DNA of 64,000 nucleotides from Rotaria macrura (taxonomy: Eukaryota; Rotifera; Eurotatoria; Philodinida; Philodinidae). Below are positions 1 to 13,102 of this stretch, piece by piece (the stretch's first letter is position 1; each line of letters begins with the position of its first letter). Position numbers and translations under genes: made by a program. The stretch lies in NCBI GenBank assembly GCA_900239685.1, contig OENT01000358.1, positions 62,001 to 126,000 of the forward strand, read 5' to 3'. A model generated the notes under the pieces. It ran no database searches. It was given only the letters and a program-made list of their open reading frames with translations, and was not told the DNA's origin.

Positions 1-1458
1 TTGTTCTATGCGTTGAAAAGCACAAATCGAACCTAGTAGTTTCGACGAAAAAGACTCAATCTTCGTTCTATTTAAAATGGATACTAGTGGAAATATTCAA
101 AAATACACTTTGCTCTTTCGGCTCATCAAGTTATGCTATTGTTTTTGCCATGTTGCTTTTTATCGAGGAACAAGATCGTTTGAGTCATCGTTAATATGAC
201 AAAAAGACAAATGAGTTAAGTGATTGCAAGGTTTTAAAGTACTGATAGAGTTGCTATAAAAATAAATACACTTTTCAAGGTCTCGTTCTCAGCTTGATTA
301 AACTAGACCACTGGAAAGCAGTTCGATGGCGAGATCAATCTTGTATAGATTACTTAAATAGCTATACAAATTATTGACATGTTCTCTCAATTGTACTTTG
401 GCCTCGCCAAAAGAAATTAGATTGGCTCGTGAAACTTTGTTGAAGAGTCAAGTTGTTTTATTAATGATTATTGAGAGGTTGTCACAGTACTCCATAGAAC
501 GATTGAACACTATTTCGTCAGAAGACATTCTATTGAGCATGATCCGTTAGAGAAATATAGAAAAGATATGAACTTTGAGCAAGTATTCCGTCAGACATAA
601 ATGGACTCATATTCTTCGAACTACACGAAATACAAGCGAACAATCTTGGATAGCTTCAATTTGACGAGATACATCAGTTTCAAAATGATGTTTTCCTGTT
701 GTCTTCACACAACTAGTCAACGTGCTATAGGGAAAAGACATGAATGGAAGAAAGATAACAGATTTCTCATCAATAGATCTTAGATCAATAATTCCTTAAA
801 TCTTCTTCTCACATCATGAGAAGGCAACGATCATCAGCTACTGTTCAAAACATCAAAACTTATATTATTTTTCTATACTCGTCTTATTAAACACAATGAG
901 TGTTGCATAGTTTACGGGTGATATTGAGCAAATCGTCGAGAGGACAGAATGTCTTAACGTTGTGGGTTCGAGTGTAGCGTGTGCGTCTGAAGATTTGTGA
1001 TGGGTATAAGTATTCGATGAATAACATCTATAGAGTAGACAATTGCAAACCGTCTAACTCACACGAGAAATTCTCTTTTTTGCTATCAAATCACAACTAC
1101 AAATACGGCTAATTCCAAAATAAAACTCAAGTTCTATAACGTACAAATCCGAAATCTAAAGTATGGGTCTGTCCTCTAAAAGCGAAATCCGTACCTACAC
1201 CTTAAGCCCCAAACTCTTGAGTCATAGCTTACGAAGCCAGCTTCAATTATATAAATAGGTAGAATAATGAATTGTTGCAAGATTTTATGCTTACGACATT
1301 TTTGTCCAATGAAAATCTGTTCTGGCAACATATTCAGTTACTCTCTCTCTCTTGCTGATGGATAGAGACACTGAGTCAAGCGGTCTTTAATTATGTTTTG
1401 GCATGCTGTAACTAGCATGATGATCTTTTAAATCAAAGATTATTTACAAAGAAAAGTT
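1..1458. other. No gene recognised; downstream flank of NOM1
   Basis: I see no convincing complete gene here. On the minus strand an open stretch of about 49 codons ends at a TAA at 298-300 (about 298-444) and reads like coding sequence (…FGEAKVQLREHV…). It has no clear start or good acceptor and matches nothing I recognise. It could be a distant last exon of NOM1, an exon of another gene, or chance. Confidence 0.4.
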
Positions 1459-4400
1459 TCAGTAGATGTTTTGAGATACATCTATTATAAGTGAGTTAAT
1501 ACGACTGCTAGCATCGATCATGATGGAAGCAGAAACTTGTTTGTCTCTCATGTGCAGAGGTTTACGAGCAAGTATGATTATTGTTTTGATGTGTGTCCTA
1601 TATAACAAATATTTAATATGTAAATATGTTTTTACTTTGAAAATATTCAATGTCAAAGTCTGTGATATTAGTAATTGAGATAGTGCTGTGCCGAAATTCG
1701 CTAGTTGTTGTTTATTGAGCAACGAAAGATCTTTAAATCGATCCCACGTATGATATTGCAAAGATATCTAAATCGTTCAAAATAAAGTGATGAAAAGAAA
1801 TGAGTTAATTTTACTTGAAAACGACGATCATATGCACAAAACCTTTGTAAAATCAGTGTGTAATACGGATTATAACTTTTCTCGTGTAAGCAACAATGAA
1901 CAGTGACCTTAATGGAAATGAAAGAATTGCAATAGCATTGTAAAAAAGACAAGGACAAACTCACATGAATTATTTCTCGTTCTTGCATTTTACTTAAATT
2001 GAGTTTATGAAGTTTTTCAACGGCATCATCACAATCCTATGTTGAACAGAAACATTTAATTGTCGTATATTGTTTTTTCAAAGAAGAAGAAGAAGAATAT
2101 CTCGACATAGAATATTCCAGTAGGTCGGAAAAGCACGATGCTTTTATGAAAGTGATATTCGATATGTTTAGTTAGCATATTCAAGCCAAATGTTTTTCTC
2201 GGTTGTTCGATTTCTATCAACGACGTTTCATGTTCTCTCTCAGATGGTTAGCCCGACTATATATTGTTCCACGAGTACTATTCACGCATCGTCTCGCTAC
2301 TAAATACACAAGGAGATGAAGAGCACGCTTACCATGCATGATAGTGAAGCGCGTGCACTATATAAAAAACAGATCGTTGCCGATCTAGAAATTTTCCTTG
2401 AAATGATATGTGAAAGGCAATGAAAGAAAACTCCACTCGATCCGGGATTCTAATCCTACTTGAGAGCATTGAATTCTATTCTGTACTTTTCTTTTTCGGC
2501 TTCTTTTCTGGAAAAATATCGACTTGAGCTGTCGTCTACTTTTATGCTGAATCTATTTGCTTCTTTCTATTCTTCTTATCCTTTCTTTTAATAAAACAAG
2601 TAGCATTGGGTACGAGACACTTTTCTTATTTCATTCATTTATTCATGGAACATGCTTCAATGCACCGAATTCTACATTTCCATGAAGGATGCAAATAGAA
2701 CGAATCAGAATGTTTTCTTTTCTATTAAAAACTAGTCTTGTATAAGGTATAGCAGACACAACGATGCAGTCGTTTGCGTCTCTCATTTTACAATTTGATC
2801 TATGCGAAAGAGATTCGACGAATTTGAATAAAGAGAACAATGCCGATTATATTTAGAGTTGAACACAATTAAAGTAGAATCGAATAATATGCTATAGACT
2901 CTTTTGAATTCAATTTCTTTGATGACATACAATCAAAATTTGCCCAATATAATCTCTAATAGCTGTATGATTACCGATGATTATGCTTAGCAGCAAGATT
3001 GATTCACAGAAATGTTTGCTAAAAGAAGATTAAATCCTACGAAGAGTATTTCCTTCGTTGATGGATAATAGAAAATAGTCTTCGGAATATCGACTTGATG
3101 AACGAATGAGAAAGTATCCGAGCAAGTTTTACCGTAATTGTGCAATATCAAGACAAAAATGGCTGAATGCAGAAATGACATTCGTGGATAGATCTTGTTG
3201 CCAATCTATATATTTCTTTATATAGTGGTTTTATGTCTTCTTGATACGCGCGTTGTCCATCAAAATGACATTTGCACAGAACAAATCTCGAATCAATTTC
3301 ATTGCGTGTCTTATATGAATGCGATAGAAAAACGAACTTTTTACGCATATTCATTCTAATACTGACATCTATCCCAAAATATGAAAGATAAACAAATTCT
3401 TAGTCTTGCACAACACATATCGGACATTCCATGAGTTCTGTTTGGGAAATATTTGGAATATTCAGCGTTGTCTCGTAAGGTGAGACAAGCAAAATTTCTT
3501 GCAGTTGGGGGTTGCTTTTGCACGGTTCTAACAAGAATACAAGTGAAAGCAAACTAGGATCTATTGCTAATTTTGTGTCCCCAGGGAAAAGATTAAAAAT
3601 CATGATTGTACTACAATAAACATAAGTCAAAATGACAAGAGTTTGTAATTACATGAATCCGTCTTGCCTTTAACCTATTGATGACCGTCCTAACAATAGT
3701 TTAGCCATTGAATATTGGTGTTTCACTAGTTTGGAAAAAAACCCCGAAGATACAAATTTTTCATCAGAAATAATTTGTGAAAATAAGATGCAATCAAGAC
3801 TTTCGACAATGGTCAACGGCTAACTACTGAGTTGATTCATTCTAGTTCGATGTTCTTCATCGTTACCGTTATTGACACTAACAGTAACATTCGGAACAAT
3901 CCGGAAGCAAGAGACAGAAAACTTGCAGTTGTGCTGAAGAGAAAAAGTATGACAAGAATGATTCGATAGATTTGAATCATCATTTATATTCTGCCACAAG
4001 TCCTCTAATGTTAAATATTGATTAATGGCTTCAGATTACCTCACTTGTCAATAAAGTTCCGAATATTAATCGTCGAACATCTGTATTCATATGTTGTTTT
4101 CTTGCTAATTTTCTAATTTTGTCATTAAATTGTTGTTCTATCTGTTGGATATTGTTATTGTTGTTATTATTATTTTGCTGAGCATCTTGTTTTTGCCATG
4201 CTGACCCGACAATCCACCATCGTCCCTGTTGTTTAACATTTAAAAAGTCTTGTAAACCAACATTAAGCATATTAGCATGTTGCACTGTTTTATCTTTAAC
4301 TAAATTTCGATAGATTTTCCTTAGTCGATCGATACGTTCGGGTTCAAAGCCGCCAGGTAACTTTCTAACGTCATTGTTTTTTAAACTTTTTATTGTATCC

Positions 4401-7400
4401 ATCATAAATTCTAGACGCTTCGATGACGACGATAATAATGTTGATGATGCACATGATGTTCGTAATTCTTGTAGAAGCTTTTTTAATTCTAACGGATCAT
4501 CTTTACGCAATTGGAATCCGACTGTTTTCAATAAGAGAAGAATTAATTCAAGACGCTTCTCATTTAACGAATTGTTATTTAATAAATATCGAGCGATATC
4601 GAAAAGAATCTTTGCGTTGGTCATGTAAAATGCGTATAAGTAGGAAATGAATATGATTAAATTATCATTGATCTTATTCGCAACGTCATCATTGAAATGT
4701 TCAATGAATAGAATCAAGAAATTTTCCAGCAGATACGAACCGACTTCTAAACCGATATTAGCATGGAGAAGACAGGTAAGTAAAGCATGTTCGGCCAGTA
4801 AACTTTCGCCACTCAATGACAATGCTGATAGTAGACTGTCGTGATACAACTGATATAAACATGAATTCATCGATGCACGGGATTGACCGCGATAAAGCGT
4901 TTCAATTTCAACTAATATTGATGCTAAATTTTTTTCACTCAGACGATTTAATTGACCTTGAAGACGACGTTTGATTTCTGCCGTTGAATTATCATCTGAT
5001 GAATTCAATTTCTGACGAAGTGCAGGAGGAATATAGATCGAACCTAGAATACAGACATATTCATATACATATGATTTATCAAAGAACAAACACTACGAGA
5101 TTTCGCTTTCAGCAATAAAACAAGCGAATACTATGCCTGCACGCTGCTTGCTTCTCTCAAAGTCCTCTTTCTCTTTTGTTCATATGAAATGTATCATCTA
5201 GTAGTCGAAAGCACCTTCGTTCATTTCACTTGTGCCATTTCAAACTCCGACTTTTGTGCTCTATAATTTAGGCAGCCATTGATTCCGTGAGCATGATAGT
5301 AAATCTCACATTCTTTGAATTCATGACCAATGTGCATTTTCGCGAAACGTTTTCGTTACTAAAGACGTAGTCCGTCGGTGGCACTCGATCGGAACTCATC
5401 AAAGTCGGCGTCAAATTTTCAAGTTGTGATTTTCACGATCGATTTCCATGATCATGAACTCAATTTCACGTTCCCCTTTTGTGTTAACAAACATCTGAAG
5501 ATAAATTTGAAAAGATCCTTGAAAACGAATTTAAGACATTGATGGCATTTTAGCACGCCTCAATGGTCGACACATTTAGAATTCTCATTAGAAATTCCAC
5601 GAATAGCTCCTTCCCTGTTCAAAATAATAATACACCCCGAACAAACAAAGTTCTAAAATTTCCGTCAGTTTTCAAGGATCTTTCCAAATCTATTATGAAA
5701 CGATGGTTGACACATAAGGAAAATTAGGTTTTGAGTTCTAGTCAAACAAATCGTTCTGAAAAGAAAAATGAAAAGGTCGCCATGTTTAGTTCATTGCAAA
5801 TTGATTTCGAAGCGTTTATTTCTTCCCATATGATCTCTAACTATCCTTTAATTAACAGCTCAATCTGACTGATATGAACGATCAGGAGACCATTCTATTC
5901 GTAATCAAACAACGAATTACATCGTTAATACAATGCTCGACAATATACTGCCCGTCAATTATCGATTTCAAATTTTGTAAAATGTGAAATGTTGTTTTGG
6001 AATGATTTGCTACCTTAGTGAACAAGGTTGAAATGTGTGTCGTTTGAAGCGTTTTAAAGAAGAAAAATGAGCACACTCAATTTGCAGTACCAGCTTTTTC
6101 TGACAAACTTTCTCACGCTCTCCTGGGAAGTTTCAAAAACAGAAAACATTGTGAAATATGAAAATGTTGACATTTTAATGCTTAGTAGTACATGAGAATC
6201 ATTCGTGTGAAAATGTTTAGCAGTTCATGAATCAGTAGCATTTAATTATGAATTTTAAGTAAATTTTCGTCGAACATTTTTCCTTCTAAATTAAGCAAAA
6301 CGTGTCGGGTGTTCCTGATCTTGATTGAAAGATTCGATGCAGTTTTGTCTCTTGTTTTAAGCGGTGAAAGTCCCGCATTTATCTAAATAGCTTCGATGAA
6401 AACTGATTTTGACAAGACCCAACCTTTTCGAAGTTGAAGTCAATATTAGTTCTCTTGCTTTAGCCAGTCACTCTAGGAAATTGAAAATGAAAACGAACAG
6501 AAAACTCGATTGAATTTCATTATTGAGCACGAGATGAAATTCAGAAGGCAGATTCACCAATGTGAGTCAGATGTCGAATACTGTTTTATCAATGAGCGTC
6601 TTTATCCTATTGAGTTATGTATTCGAATTAAAACAGATTAGAGTGCGTATACGCTTACACACACACACACACGTAGATATATATAGTTATGCATCGACAT
6701 TTGAAATTGGCTTATTAATCAAATAAATAATTCAATGCGACCATTTAATATTTCTTACTTGCATTATTTTTGACAACATTTCCTTTAGAATCAATTATCC
6801 GTCCATAAATGTCTTCTTTTTTCAATGGAATTTCTTCCATATCCTTCTTATCCTCATGTTCTTCTTCACTGAAATCGTCACCATCAGCACCATCATCGTC
6901 AATATCTTCGTCATCGTCGACGTCGTCCTCCTCCTCGCTGAAATCTTCTTCGTCATCGAAATCATCCTGTTCACTCTCCATGGAATCATTATCAATTATT
7001 TTCGTTTGAACTTGATCATTAAATTTCACAACGGTCTTTTTCTTCTTTTTTGTGTTTTCGTCTTGTTTACTATCTTTTTGATTAGCTAGTTCAACTTTTT
7101 GTTTTTGCTTATTGGCTAACCATTGCTGATCTTCGTCTTGGTCGTCGTACCAAGCATTTCCTTCTCCATCGCCTAGTGAATAAAATGGTAAATAAGCAAC
7201 GAAGGGAACGTTTTAAAATGTTACCTTCAGCCATCATAATTTGTTTTCGTCTGCCCTTATCACAAAAATCCAGTAGATAATCTAATCCATCATCGACGAA
7301 ACCACGTAAATACGTTTTACGATTCGATTTAATTCCTAGAAGTTTTTCTAATTTCTTAATCTGAAGATCTTCAGTTTGATTGTCTTCGAGTAAAATTGTT

Positions 7401-7772
7401 CGATGATGTTCTTTGGCAGTCTATGAAAGCGAAATAAACAATGAATCGAAACAAACATTGATCGGCAAACTTTTTCGTCAAATGTTAATTCCGATGATTT
7501 ATCTTTTGATTTCTTTTTTTTCTTCTTCTTCTTCTTCTTGTCCGAATTTTCCTGCTGTTCACTCGATGACGAAACATTATCGATTGACATTGGAATCTAA
7601 ATGCAGTGGCAAAGTCCATTACACCAATAGATGATAGAAGAATATCTCGAACTTTTTGCCCATGATGCCATGCATTTCGTTTGGCTTTAACTAATTTTCT
7701 TTCAAGTTGACGACGTTTTTTACGCGGTAGAGAACGCGTTTTGTCGCTTTCATCATTTATTGCTACTTTCAT
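1459..7772 (-). CDS. NOM1: Nucleolar MIF4G/MA3 protein NOM1 (yeast Sgd1 family), multi-exon
   Basis: Probable NOM1, a nucleolar scaffold of the family involved in 18S rRNA maturation that recruits an RNA helicase (family knowledge). Exons joined in frame on the minus strand: 7772-7653, 7596-7471, 7420-7225, 7172-6759, 5043-4040, 2036-1965, 1907-1815 and 1767-1636, giving 719 codons. The N-terminus is basic (RKKRRQLERKL), followed by a Lys tract and a long Asp/Glu tract with the motif EDIYGRIIDSKGNVV. The junction NAS|SIYIPPALRQKL leads into the MIF4G domain (exon 5), which contains an Asn-run. The MA3 domain follows: TSE|DCDDAVEKLHKLNL, QEREIIH, CCLHEKSYNPYYTLI, WDRFKDLSLLN. Two introns are very long (1715 and 2003 bp); the small ones are 47-57 bp, two with GTT-type donors. 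After exon 8 the frame stays open to a stop at 1459, but that tail does not resemble the family, so a further exon is possible. The start is the first ATG before the basic region, 65 bp downstream of the PLEKHA8 stop. Confidence 0.9.
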
Positions 7773-7837
7773 GTCGTTTTATTCTATCTAAAATAATTCA
7801 ATTTATTGTTTAAGAAATAGAAAACAGAAACGCTCAG

Positions 7838-10800
7838 TCATCCGATAATTTCATCGGATTCAAGTTCGTGTTCAATGTAAAAGTCGGTTATTCTATTTAC
7901 AACAATGTGTATTTGTGAACTATGCTCGATCATTTCGTTTAAAATCTAAAACGAAAAAGAATTTACGCTTCGTTCTACGTTCGCGTTCGACATAAATTAA
8001 TGTTTGACCTGTTGTTCGAAAAGAGCGTGCCGAGCATCGTTCGGATCGATGGCAAGCGACAGAAGAAAATCTTCTTTATAAGGAACCGAACGAAGTGCAA
8101 TCTAAAACGTGATTTGTTTTGTTCCGAGTTTTAATTGAAGAAACAAATTACTGAAAAAACGCCTCGTGTAATCCATCCGTGATAACGTTTTAATGTTTGC
8201 CCATATGCTTTATTCATGGCATCTTCAACACTTTGATCACCTTGACCGAATTCACGAAGAAAGCACTCAAAGAATTGCATACTTCTATAAAAACAGAACA
8301 AAATGAATCAATTAATGAGTGACAACCGTTCGAAACCGATCTCCTCAACTCTTCGAATTGGTCTCGTGTGAATAACGTTCTCTTCACGGCAGGTGACTTC
8401 ACTGAAACGTTTCGTAACTCTCAAATCGATAGAAACCTTTTTCATACGGCATAAATCATCGTTTTTTTTCATTTTCAAGCAAATCAATACTTAGTAAAAT
8501 CACGAAACACAGACAAAAATAAAACAAACAAACAAACAGAGTCGATTCTGGTTTGATGCTTGTTAAAAAATCATGTTCGTTAAATGACTTTTCCGGTAAG
8601 GAAGTGATTTATTTTGTCTTTCTTCAAATAAGTAAATGACTACTGTTTATTCTCACGTAAATCAGCGTAAAACTGTTTGTTTTCAATACTTTACTTATTA
8701 TGCTATGAAACAGATAGAACAAATCTATTCGTCATTGTTAGTACAGTCGTCTATTTAATCTATTCTAAAATGAATAGTTTTGAAAGAATTGACTTTGAAG
8801 CTTTCCAATATCAAAAAGCAAATTGTCAAACATGCTATTTTTTCAAATAATCTCATCTTGACAATCATAAAACTTGTGATTGTAATAAAATATCGCCACA
8901 ATGTCGACGATTGTCTCAGAAAAAAGTTTCGAAGGAACTTACAATCATACGTCGACGAGCTTTATCAAGAAGCCTTTTAAATTCACCTATAAGATTGTTT
9001 TTAATTGTTCAAGTGAAGCTTGTACAGTATTCAGCTATACTTCATTTCATTCATCTTTCTCTGGGCTTACTCAGACATTGTTATCGAGTAAAGAATCCTG
9101 CAATCACCTTAAAGTTAAAACGTATTCGAATGAAACATCGATCGAAAATCCTGTTATTCGAATGCATTCCATTGTAGGTTTGATCAGTTATGACGATCGT
9201 TAATTAGATTTAATTCAGACGTTGAAGAGTATAGAAAAAGCGAAGTCGGCTAGAGAACGTGTGCTGGTATTAGTACTTAATAAATATCTTTGATTCTGTG
9301 CGCAACGCATCAGCCTTCCACTTCATCGAGAAGCTTTTTTTCTTAAGCAAACAGAAAACAAATGATTTTTGATCAACAGATCGAATTTCAGTAAGCTGAA
9401 ATCAAGTAAAAGTATTGTGGAATAAAATAATTTAACATCGATTGCAAACGAATGTTTTCACACTGTGCGGAAGAATTAAGTTCGAAACCGGAAAAAACAT
9501 AAATATTACCTTTTAAGCCACAGAAGTGCATCAGTAGCCGAATTCTTTTCTTTGGTTATTTTAGCGATGATTTCATCATTAACAATCGAATACAATGTTT
9601 GAAATTTATGCGGATCATTACTTATTTTTCGTCTTAATTTCTATAGAAGAAAAGTACAAATAGAACTCATAGAAAGTCATAAAAGACGACGTACACTAAT
9701 ATTGCCATTTGCATCTGCACGTAAGGGAATGAATGTTTTACTATTGAATTTATCTAAACAAGCATGAGAATGAAGTCAATAAAACAATGAGAGATCTTCT
9801 TACCTATCAAATTAAGATATTCTTCGCAAGTCAGAAGAAAAAGTTCCGCCTGAATCTCCTTGAATTCCAATGATGTTAGTTTACCAAATCTATTCGAAAA
9901 GAAGTCATTTTAAATGATTGAATTTCGATTAATTTACGCAAATGAAAGTTGAGAAAAAAATGTTTTATAAAAAATTTGTTTCGGCAAAGTTTCTGTTGTT
10001 GTTGAATTTGCAGATCTAATCAGTTGAAATCAATGTCAAATAGAACAAACGAGCTTTATGATCATACTTGACTGGATTGATTTGCGAAGGCGATAGTTGA
10101 ACTGCCGATGTTTCATCGGATACTGCCGATGAAGATGGAGGAAGTAGAAGTAAGGACTGAGACGAATTACCAGTTGCTAATTTAACACATTCATCGAGTG
10201 TATGAATAAACGCATCACATGTGACACTCAACATGGATGTTGTTTCGTCTAATTTCTATATTTTTACAAACGAAACAAAAACAACGATAGTCTACTTTTA
10301 GGAGAACAGATCAGAAATTCAGAAGACAGATATAGATACTTTAACATCAGGTATTGGTGTATCATTAGCTATCGATTTCATTGCGTGTATACGTTGTGTA
10401 AGAACAGTTTCATATAGACGTAGCTCTTGGACTTTTAGTTTAAGTTCATGATCGATTGCATTTCTATGAGAAACTAAAAGAGCAACGAGAGTGATGAGAC
10501 GAAATCTGACGATCGACTCGTTATTCTACTCAATGTTGAAGATGTATTATTGTTATGGTTATTGTTGGTACTTGAGATAATGACTGATGATGTCGTCGAT
10601 TTGGTTCCTCTGGATTTAAAAGTTCCCAAAGCAACAAGCCAACGTTGTCGTTCTGGTTGTGATTTAGCTTTTAAACAAAAAAATTGTTCACCTGGAATAA
10701 TCAAATCAAAACGATACGAATCATTTGGATAAACTAGACGTGCGATAGAAAGAAAAGAATTCACGAATTATTTTTAAAATCTAGTCGGCAACCATACCTT

Positions 10801-11014
10801 TGACTTCACAAGCCGATACTAAGCATGAACCTTTGCATCCCTCATGGATCAACTCGCTTGATTTGTAATATGAAAGAATGCCTGTTTCAGTTAATACGAA
10901 ATAACGAAGTTGCCATCCTGTATTTAATGAAAGAATTGTATTTTCATATCGTTGTCTAAATGTTCCTAGTTTACCGTTATAATAATTTGTCCATTTGAAT
11001 AGGGTACCTTCCAT
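7838..11014 (-). CDS. PLEKHA8: FAPP2-like lipid-transfer protein: PH domain plus GLTP domain
   Basis: Orthologue of PLEKHA8/FAPP2. In known members the PH domain binds PI4P and ARF1 at the trans-Golgi and the C-terminal GLTP domain carries glucosylceramide. Twelve exons join perfectly in frame (457 codons; human is about 519): 11014-10975, 10917-10798, 10733-10530, 10473-10340, 10255-10068, 10015-9938, 9889-9804, 9753-9695, 9640-9510, 8284-8152, 8101-8009, 7945-7838. Seen: [22 protein letters not shown] at the start, LIIPGEQFF and [10 protein letters not shown] of the PH domain, a Ser/Asn-rich linker, a helical [13 protein letters not shown] segment, and the GLTP motifs [30 protein letters not shown] and [12 protein letters not shown]. 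The Asp-x-x-x-Leu-Trp-x-Lys and the YHGW His that bind sugar headgroup in GLTP domains are present. The C-terminus ELESDEIIG resembles the vertebrate end. Intron 9 is 1225 bp; the others I measured are about 48-64 bp. All splice junctions are inferred by eye. Confidence 0.93.
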
Positions 11015-12901
11015 CTAAAATCATTTACCTAGAAAAGATTTTCAATGAATCAACTCGAGATACCGCATAAGAGACATATGAATAGGATTGTCTTTAGACT
11101 AAATTAGTTAAATTATCAAGCCGAACACACAATAAGATTGTCAAGGTCAGAAGAGTTGTTTGTTTTTTCAGTTACGGAATCTAAGTGTGACGTCAAACGC
11201 ATTAACTCGAGAAAAGCACATGTATTGTCACTTAGACCTTATTTATTTTGATCGATATCTTCGTAAACATGATTAATCATTTCTAACTGAATCCAATTAC
11301 AATCGGAGAAAACATACGTGAGTCTCAACAGAACACGCGTCACTGTCATCACCGATGATTGTCTCCTCAATTTACGTTTGAGTAATAAAATTTACTAAAA
11401 CTGAAAAGTTGACAGGTTCGACATTACTTCGTCTGCAACGAACAAAATTCTGGAGCGGAATGAATAGAACTCTGCTGTTTCATCAATTCCGTATGAAATC
11501 TATTCGAAAATGGCACAAAAGGACTGTTTTTAGAGAGATTGGTATAATGACAAGTCGATTTAGTATCGCATAGCGCGCGTTGCAATGAGTCATCAGATAA
11601 CACAGAGGATGACGATGGTTGGCTAGAGGTTCTTATAGGATGATTGAAATACCAAATGAGCAAAGTTTTCATTCTTCTTTGAAACTTGTTTGTGAAGATT
11701 TCGGAGCAATTCTGTTTGTTTGACTGCCTAAGAGATATGCAAACTGGATCTGTAGACTAGCTATTCGATAGCAATTAAATAGAAACTCAGATGGTAGCGC
11801 CCCCTACCGCTATTTTGTACGCATATATGTTCAGCAGTGTTTCTACCGATAAGTAGTGCCCCAAGCAGAAGCAAAGTACATTGAGAGTACTTTGTAAAAC
11901 AAATATGCACTTTGTTTGATTTCTTACGCAATTATTAGCAACCAGTTCGGATTCTCTTCAGGTATGTGCGCATATGTTTTTTTTGTTATTTATCACTGTT
12001 ATATTTTTTTATTCCGTTTTCGTTTGAGCAAGAACAAATTTCTAATGAAAGATTGACTCAAAGATAACCTTGGTTTTTGTCTTTTTTCCAATATATTTTT
12101 GTTATGGTAGTTTCGGGTACTCAATTACCTAAGACAATGTATCAACAGATAATTTTTTAAGAGATATAAAGTACCCATTTACACTTAGTTTCAGATTTGC
12201 ATCAGAAACGCTGATGCTCAGCATGGGTCAGTGTCTGGCAAGACGCTAGAAACTCTGATCACTCTATCCATTGAAGGCCTCCAAAATAATCAATCGATGC
12301 TATTATATTTTAGTGAGCTTAGTTTCAAACAGAAAGGACGATTCATTTCTTCTTCTAACTTGTCTTAGAATTGAATGAAATCTTATCCTTAACAAGTATT
12401 ACTCACTCAACAAAATGATACATTTCTGTGTTCATTCAAAATGCTTTTCACCGATGTCTTTTATTGCTAATGTTATGAATTTCATCGTGAAAATAAGTAA
12501 TTTATTTGATGACAAGATATATAGCGTGATGTACATGTAAGAGATATGCTATGTTTATTCTCAGCGAAAATTGATAATCGAACCAAGAAAAAATTCACGT
12601 TACACTTGATGTTCGGTAAGACGTACTGAGGCTGACATTCACCTCCAACTTGATGATTATGATACTATTTACAAGACTTGAATAAAAATATAGAATAAAA
12701 TCGATATAAATAACACAGTTTCTGCAGTTTTATTTTAATTCACTTACTGTAAAGACCTCACAGCGACACTAGTTTTCTGATTTCTCTCGGATTATTTTAA
12801 GTTGTCCTAATAGTTCAAGACTCATCTCCGTGGGAATACAGATACGTCACTTTGACCTGTTATTAGATCATCCTCAATTTTCGTTTTTTTAATTTTTATA
12901 G
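11015..12901. other. Intergenic, upstream of PLEKHA8
   Basis: This holds the divergent upstream regions of PLEKHA8 (minus) and of the unassigned plus-strand exon at 12.9 kb. I see no recognisable gene. An 82-codon minus-strand reading at 11424-11672 has Ser-rich, low-complexity composition and no family resemblance, and I do not call it. Confidence 0.4.
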
Positions 12902-13102
12902 AAATATTTATTGAACATTTTCTATGAGAAGAAAGATTGTACTCCAATTTTTATTTACTGTGCCCAATTGTTTTTACTTGTAATCGGTTTCGGTTTCGAT
13001 TATGTTGAATTAATTGATTTTTTGAAAGCAGCTATTCTATCATTAGTAATTATCACCACTGAACAGCGTAGACCATATTGGGCACGTGGAAAAACTAATT
13101 GA
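12902..13102 (+). CDS. Hydrophobic terminal exon of an unrecognised membrane protein (partial)
   Basis: A pyrimidine-rich tract ending TTTTTATAG (to 12901) precedes an open frame that begins KYLLNIFYEKKDCTP and ends at a TGA at 13100-13102. The roughly 66 residues contain two hydrophobic segments, IFIYCAQLFLLVIGFGF and FLKAAILSLVIITT, then a basic end EQRRPYWARGKTN. It looks like the last exon of a small multi-pass membrane protein. I could not find its upstream exons in the preceding 2 kb and do not recognise the family. Codon use and the clean acceptor favour a real exon, but a relic fragment is possible. Confidence 0.35.
   Translation, partial: KYLLNIFYEKKDCTPIFIYCAQLFLLVIGFGFDYVELIDFLKAAILSLVIITTEQRRPYWARGKTN

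Noticed and set aside
2643..3630. Four minus-strand frames of 64-76 codons
   Set aside because: They fall within the 2003-bp NOM1 intron and match nothing in the family or elsewhere that I recognise.
6809..7089. Ser-rich and Ile/Val-rich plus-strand reading frames
   Set aside because: They are the antisense of the Asp/Glu-rich NOM1 exon, which explains their length and composition.
8780..9203. Plus-strand frames of 66-100 codons
   Set aside because: They lie in the 1225-bp intron of PLEKHA8 on the opposite strand, with no motif or splice context.
11424..11672. 82-codon minus-strand frame upstream of PLEKHA8
   Set aside because: Ser-rich low complexity, no family resemblance and no conserved splice context.
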